7,917 bases of DNA from Trebonia sp. (GTDB lineage: Bacteria > Actinomycetota > Actinomycetes > Streptosporangiales > Streptosporangiaceae), in contig JASHPP010000194.1 in assembly GCA_030038035.1 (NCBI GenBank), positions 1 to 7,917 of the forward strand, in the 5' to 3' direction. A program made the translations under genes and the position numbers. This document shows positions 1 through 7,917 of this stretch, in pieces. The notes under the pieces were generated by a model. It made no database searches and was not told the DNA's origin. It worked only from the letters and a program-made list of their open reading frames with translations. Each line of letters starts with the position of its first letter. Position 1 is the first letter of the stretch.

Positions 1-5276
<5,276 letters not shown>

Positions 5277-5318
5277 CTACCTCAACCTACGGTTGGATCA
5301 GGCTGGTACGTGGACGCC

Positions 5319-5370
5319 GACGTGGCTCCGGCGGCGGGACCGTGGCGCGGTCCCGCCGCCGGAGCCCGTC
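5319..5370 (-). other. Very stable hairpin between groES and groL
   Basis: Positions 5324-5341 pair perfectly with 5349-5366 (18 base pairs, nearly all G/C) around a seven-base loop (5342-5348). Past one bulged base at 5323, a further four pairs (5319-5322 with 5367-5370) bring the stem to 22. It starts 9 bases after the groES stop and ends 45 bases before the groL start. No T-tract follows, and the two genes are normally expressed together. It could be a partial terminator, an mRNA processing site or a 3'-end stabiliser for groES; the sequence cannot say which. Confidence 0.85.
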
Positions 5371-5379
5371 TGGCGTTGC

Positions 5380-5691
5380 TTACTTCTCGATGATCGCGAG
5401 CACGTCGCGGGCCGAGAGCACCAGGTACTCCTCGCCCGAGTACTTCACTTCCGTGCCGCCGTACTTGCTGTACAGCACCACGTCACCGACCTTGACGTCG
5501 ATCGGCACGCGCTTGGCGCCCGAATCGTCGAAACGGCCGGGACCGACCGCGAGGACCTTCCCCTCCTGGGGCTTTTCCTTCGCGGTGTCCGGGATGACAA
5601 GCCCGGACGCGGTGACTTGCTCAGCCTCGAGCGGCTGGACCACGATCCGGTCCTCGAGTGGTTTGAGAACAACCTTGGTGGCGGTCGTCAC
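5380..5691 (-). CDS. groES: Co-chaperonin GroES
   Basis: The 10 kDa co-chaperonin forms a heptameric lid on GroEL and closes the folding chamber. It is 103 residues, close to the usual 95-103. The N-terminus has the characteristic [12 protein letters not shown] (7-18). The mobile loop that docks on GroEL spans about residues 20-37, with the hydrophobic contact Leu31-Val32-Ile33. Then come [10 protein letters not shown] (43-52), [18 protein letters not shown] (66-83) and the C-terminal [10 protein letters not shown] (92-101). The start is GTG at 5691; a strong GGAGG is seven bases upstream, and no other start fits the family. It is the first gene of the groES-groL operon, 98 bases downstream of a perfect CIRCE operator, so heat-shock control by the repressor HrcA is expected. 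Confidence 0.98.
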   Translation of the reverse strand: MTTATKVVLKPLEDRIVVQPLEAEQVTASGLVIPDTAKEKPQEGKVLAVGPGRFDDSGAKRVPIDVKVGDVVLYSKYGGTEVKYSGEEYLVLSARDVLAIIEK

Positions 5692-5788
5692 GATCTGACC
5701 TCCCCCTCCGGAAAGGCTAATGGTGAGTTGCTTGGGAGGCGACCAGGGCCGGCCTGCCGTCGCGGGTGTCAGACCTTGCCTCGTCGCA
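5692..5788 (-). promoter_or_regulatory. groES leader with strong SD and a complementary segment
   Basis: This untranslated leader lies between CIRCE and the groES start. It holds a purine-rich ribosome site with two overlapping SD cores (minus strand GGAGGGGGAGG, positions 5709-5699). Upstream, minus-strand CCTCCC at 5739-5734 is exactly complementary to GGGAGG at 5704-5699 and could mask the SD in a stem closed by a 29-base loop. A competing hairpin pairs 5739-5747 with 5753-5763, with a two-base bulge. The pairings are seen in the sequence; any role in temperature-dependent translation is inference. Confidence 0.4.
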
Positions 5789-5815
5789 TTAGCACTCTAC
5801 ACCAGTGAGTGCTAA
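5789..5815. promoter_or_regulatory. CIRCE operator (HrcA binding site)
   Basis: A perfect inverted repeat, TTAGCACTC, nine bases, GAGTGCTAA, identical to the CIRCE consensus. HrcA binds CIRCE and represses groE and sometimes dnaK operons at normal temperature. Here it starts seven bases downstream of the -10 hexamer, so it covers the predicted transcription start and the first transcribed bases of groES-groL. The inverted repeat would also be present in the mRNA leader. Confidence 0.97.
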
Positions 5816-5821
5816 TCCCGA

Positions 5822-5850
5822 ACAGTAGCCGCCACGCACGACGCCGTCAA
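5822..5850 (-). promoter_or_regulatory. groES-groL promoter
   Basis: On the minus strand, TTGACG (5850-5845) and TACTGT (5827-5822) are separated by exactly 17 bases, a good match to the primary-sigma consensus TTGACN/TANNNT. Transcription would start near 5816-5815, at the edge of CIRCE, giving a leader of about 124 bases. The -35 is only 22 bases after the guaA stop, and no clear terminator lies between, so some guaA transcripts may read into groES. Nothing else was recognised in 5851-5872. Confidence 0.8.
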
Positions 5851-5872
5851 CACGGACAGGTAACGTCGCGGG

Positions 5873-7444
5873 CTATTCCCACTCGATGGTCCCCGGCGGC
5901 TTGCTCGTGACGTCGAGGACGACGCGGTTCACGTCCCTGACCTCGTTGGTGATCCTGGTAGAGATCCGGGCGAGCACGTCATAGGGCATCCTGGCCCAGT
6001 CCGCGGTCATCGCGTCCTCGCTCGTCACCGGGCGCAGGACCACGGGGTGCCCGTAGGTGCGGCCGTCTCCCTGCACGCCCACCGAGCGCACGCCGGCGAG
6101 CAGCACCACCGGGCACTGCCAGACGGCCTGGTCCAGGCCGGCGGCGGTCATCTCGGCGCGGGCGATCGCGTCCGCCTCGCGCAGGATCTCCAGTCGCGGC
6201 GCCGTGACCTCGCCGATGATCCTGATCGCCAGGCCGGGGCCGGGGAACGGCTGGCGCCAGACGATCTCCTGCGGCAGGCCGAGCTCTTCGCCCACCCTCC
6301 GCACCTCGTCCTTGAACAGCCAGCGCAACGGCTCGACGAGCCGGAACTTCAGGTCGTCGGGGAGCCCGCCCACATTGTGGTGCGACTTGATGTTGGCGGC
6401 GCCGGCGCCGCCGCCGGACTCGACCACGTCCGGGTACAGGGTGCCCTGGACGAGGAATTCTGTCGACTCGCCGTGCGCGCCGGCCTCGGCGCTGATCTCC
6501 CTGGCCGCGCGCTCGAACGCCCGGATGAACTCCCGGCCGATGACCTTGCGCTTGGCCTCGGGGTCGGTGACCCCGCGCAGCGCGCCGAGGAATGCCGCGG
6601 ACGCGTCCACCACCCGCAGGCTCACCCCGGTCGCCGCGACGAAGTCCTTCTCGACCTGCGCCGCCTCCCCCTTGCGCAGCAGGCCGTGGTCTACGAACAC
6701 GCAGGTCAGCCGGTCGCCGATGGCGCGCTGCACCAGGGCCGCGGCCACGGCGGAGTCCACGCCGCCCGACAGCCCCGCGATCGCGCGCCCGCCCCCTGCC
6801 TGCTCCCTGATCCGCCCGGTCTGCTCCTCGACGATGTTCAGCATCGTCCACGTGGGCCGGCACCCGGCCGCGTCGAGGAAGCGGCGCAAGATCGTTGTCC
6901 CGTGCTCGGTGTGCATGACCTCGGGGTGGAACTGCACACCGTAGAGCCCCCGGTCCTGGGCCTCGACCGCCGCGGCGGGCGTCGCGGCGGTGCGCGCCGT
7001 GACCGTGAAGCCCGGCGGCGCCACGGTGGACGTGTCGCCGTGCGACATCCACACGCCGAGCTGCGGGCCGAGCCCGGCGAGGAGCCGCCCCCCGTCCGTC
7101 ACCCGCAGCGGGGTACCCCCGTACTCGGCCGCCCCGGTGCGCTCGACGGTGCCGCCGAGCTCCCGCACGAGCACCTGGTGCCCGTAGCAGATGCCGAGCA
7201 CCGGCACGCCCATGTCGAACAGCCCCGCCGGGGCGGCCGGCGCGCCGGGCTCGTACACCGAGGCGGGGCCGCCGGACAGGATGATCGCCTTGGGCTGCTT
7301 CGCCAGCAGCTCGCTGACCGGCATCGTCGCTGGAACGATCTCCGAGTACACGTGGCACTCGCGCACCCGGCGGGCGATCAGCTGGGCGTACTGCGCGCCG
7401 AAGTCGACGACCAGAACGGTGTCAAACCCACCAGGCCCAGACAC
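5873..7444 (-). CDS. guaA: GMP synthase (glutamine-hydrolysing)
   Basis: Converts XMP to GMP with ATP and glutamine in the cytoplasm, the last step of GMP synthesis. At 523 residues it is the usual two-domain length. The N-terminal class I glutamine amidotransferase domain (about 9-195) has the nucleophile elbow GICYGHQ with Cys86, and the other triad members in FHPE (His173, Glu175). The ATP pyrophosphatase domain (about 200-385) has the PP-loop LSGGVDS (225-231) and [15 protein letters not shown] (330-344). The C-terminal dimerisation domain includes [11 protein letters not shown] (398-408) and ends [13 protein letters not shown]. The start is GTG at 7444, eight codons before the conserved [17 protein letters not shown]; the AGAGGGG before it is rather far (about 10 bases). 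The 53-base gap to the upstream gene holds a weak CTCCC/GGGAG hairpin (7460-7477) and a TAAACT that could be a -10 but has no -35, so co-transcription with that gene is likely. Confidence 0.98.
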   Translation of the reverse strand: MSGPGGFDTVLVVDFGAQYAQLIARRVRECHVYSEIVPATMPVSELLAKQPKAIILSGGPASVYEPGAPAAPAGLFDMGVPVLGICYGHQVLVRELGGTVERTGAAEYGGTPLRVTDGGRLLAGLGPQLGVWMSHGDTSTVAPPGFTVTARTAATPAAAVEAQDRGLYGVQFHPEVMHTEHGTTILRRFLDAAGCRPTWTMLNIVEEQTGRIREQAGGGRAIAGLSGGVDSAVAAALVQRAIGDRLTCVFVDHGLLRKGEAAQVEKDFVAATGVSLRVVDASAAFLGALRGVTDPEAKRKVIGREFIRAFERAAREISAEAGAHGESTEFLVQGTLYPDVVESGGGAGAANIKSHHNVGGLPDDLKFRLVEPLRWLFKDEVRRVGEELGLPQEIVWRQPFPGPGLAIRIIGEVTAPRLEILREADAIARAEMTAAGLDQAVWQCPVVLLAGVRSVGVQGDGRTYGHPVVLRPVTSEDAMTADWARMPYDVLARISTRITNEVRDVNRVVLDVTSKPPGTIEWE

Positions 7445-7497
7445 GTGTACCGCCCCTCTCTCCCGTTGGCCAGGGAGCTTCCCCGCGTGAGGGCAGT

Positions 7498-7917
7498 TTA
7501 GCCGCCAGTCAGCGACGTCGGGGTGACGCGCAGCCGGGCGATCCGGCGGCCGTCCAGCTCGGTGACCGTGATCGTGTGGCCGGGCACCTTGACCGACTCC
7601 CCGGCGGCGGGCAGCTCGCCAAGCGCCGCGAGCACGTAGCCGGCGACGGTCTCGTACGGGCCCTCGGGCAGCTCGATGCCGGTCTGCTCGGCGAACTCGT
7701 CCAGGTTGAGCAGGCCGTCAACTTCCACCTCACCGCGCGGCAGCTTGGTGGCCGCGGCCTGCCCGGTGTCGTACTCGTCCCTGATGTCGCCGATCAGCTC
7801 CTCCACCAGGTCCTCGAGCGTGACGATGCCGGCGGTGCCGCCGTACTCGTCGGCCACGATCGCCAGGTGCGCCCTGTCCCTGCGCATCTCCGACAGCGAG
7901 GAAAGCACGGTCTTGCT
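7498..7917 (-). CDS. CNNM/CorC (HlyC) family CBS-domain protein, C-terminal part
   Basis: Only the last 139 codons are in the window; the frame is open to the edge, so the N-terminus lies beyond 7917. The visible part starts inside the second CBS domain, with [20 protein letters not shown] (23-42), the hallmark of hemolysin/CNNM proteins. It continues into the CorC_HlyC domain (about 60-132), with the conserved [15 protein letters not shown] (66-80). Full-length members are about 400-450 residues, with an N-terminal DUF21 membrane region, a CBS pair and this domain. Some are linked to magnesium or other cation transport. The old name hemolysin is historical, and a haemolytic role should not be assumed. 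Which subfamily this is cannot be told without the membrane region. It ends in TAA 53 bases before guaA. Confidence 0.92.
   Translation of the reverse strand, partial: SKTVLSSLSEMRRDRAHLAIVADEYGGTAGIVTLEDLVEELIGDIRDEYDTGQAAATKLPRGEVEVDGLLNLDEFAEQTGIELPEGPYETVAGYVLAALGELPAAGESVKVPGHTITVTELDGRRIARLRVTPTSLTGG

Noticed and set aside
5739..5763. Hairpin in the groES leader as an independent riboswitch
   Set aside because: Nine pairs with a two-base bulge and no similarity to a known riboswitch core; kept only as part of the leader description.
5979..7358. 459-codon minus-strand frame inside guaA
   Set aside because: It is an alternative frame of guaA with an Arg/Ala/Gly-rich translation and no motif; the guaA frame has all catalytic motifs.
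7445..7497. Terminator between the CorC-family gene and guaA
   Set aside because: The only pairing is a five-base CTCCC/GGGAG stem with an eight-base loop and no T-tract, too weak to call.

Overview
The window is chromosomal DNA from a high-GC actinobacterium. The signs are strong G/C bias at third codon positions, GTG starts (groES, guaA, guaB3), a GuaB3-type IMP dehydrogenase paralogue, a groES-linked GroEL with a histidine-rich tail, and a CIRCE/HrcA operator. I cannot fix the genus; nothing in the sequence points clearly to one order. Every recognisable gene is on the minus strand, so transcription runs from high to low coordinates. No mobile element, CRISPR array, RNA gene or phage feature was seen, and no gene-free stretch exceeds about 181 bases.

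In order of transcription: (1) 7917-7498, the C-terminal end of a CNNM/CorC (HlyC) family CBS-domain membrane protein, cut by the window edge. (2) 7444-5873, guaA, GMP synthase, starting 53 bases later and probably co-transcribed with it. (3) 5872-5692, a regulatory region with a well-formed promoter (TTGACG, 17 bases, TACTGT), a perfect CIRCE operator at the expected transcription start, and a leader with a strong Shine-Dalgarno sequence that a complementary leader segment could mask. (4) 5691-5380 groES and 5273-3651 groL, separated by a 106-base gap holding a very stable hairpin. (5) 3650-3524, a terminator-type hairpin just after groL, followed by a probable guaB promoter region. (6) 3523-2033 guaB, 1998-871 guaB3 and 844-1 trpS (3' end outside the window), closely spaced and probably one operon.

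Functionally, guaB (IMP to XMP) and guaA (XMP to GMP) are the two dedicated steps of GMP synthesis. guaB3 is a related barrel protein of less certain role. The heat-shock chaperonin operon sits between guaA and guaB and carries its own HrcA-type control. trpS, tryptophanyl-tRNA synthetase, ends the guaB group.

The genes are all known families and I did not find a wholly new system. The points most worth checking are the groES/groL intergenic hairpin, the possible SD-masking groES leader, the Cys-to-His change in the catalytic loop of GuaB3, and a small tandem repeat that has multiplied the GTGA start/stop motif at the guaB/guaB3 junction.
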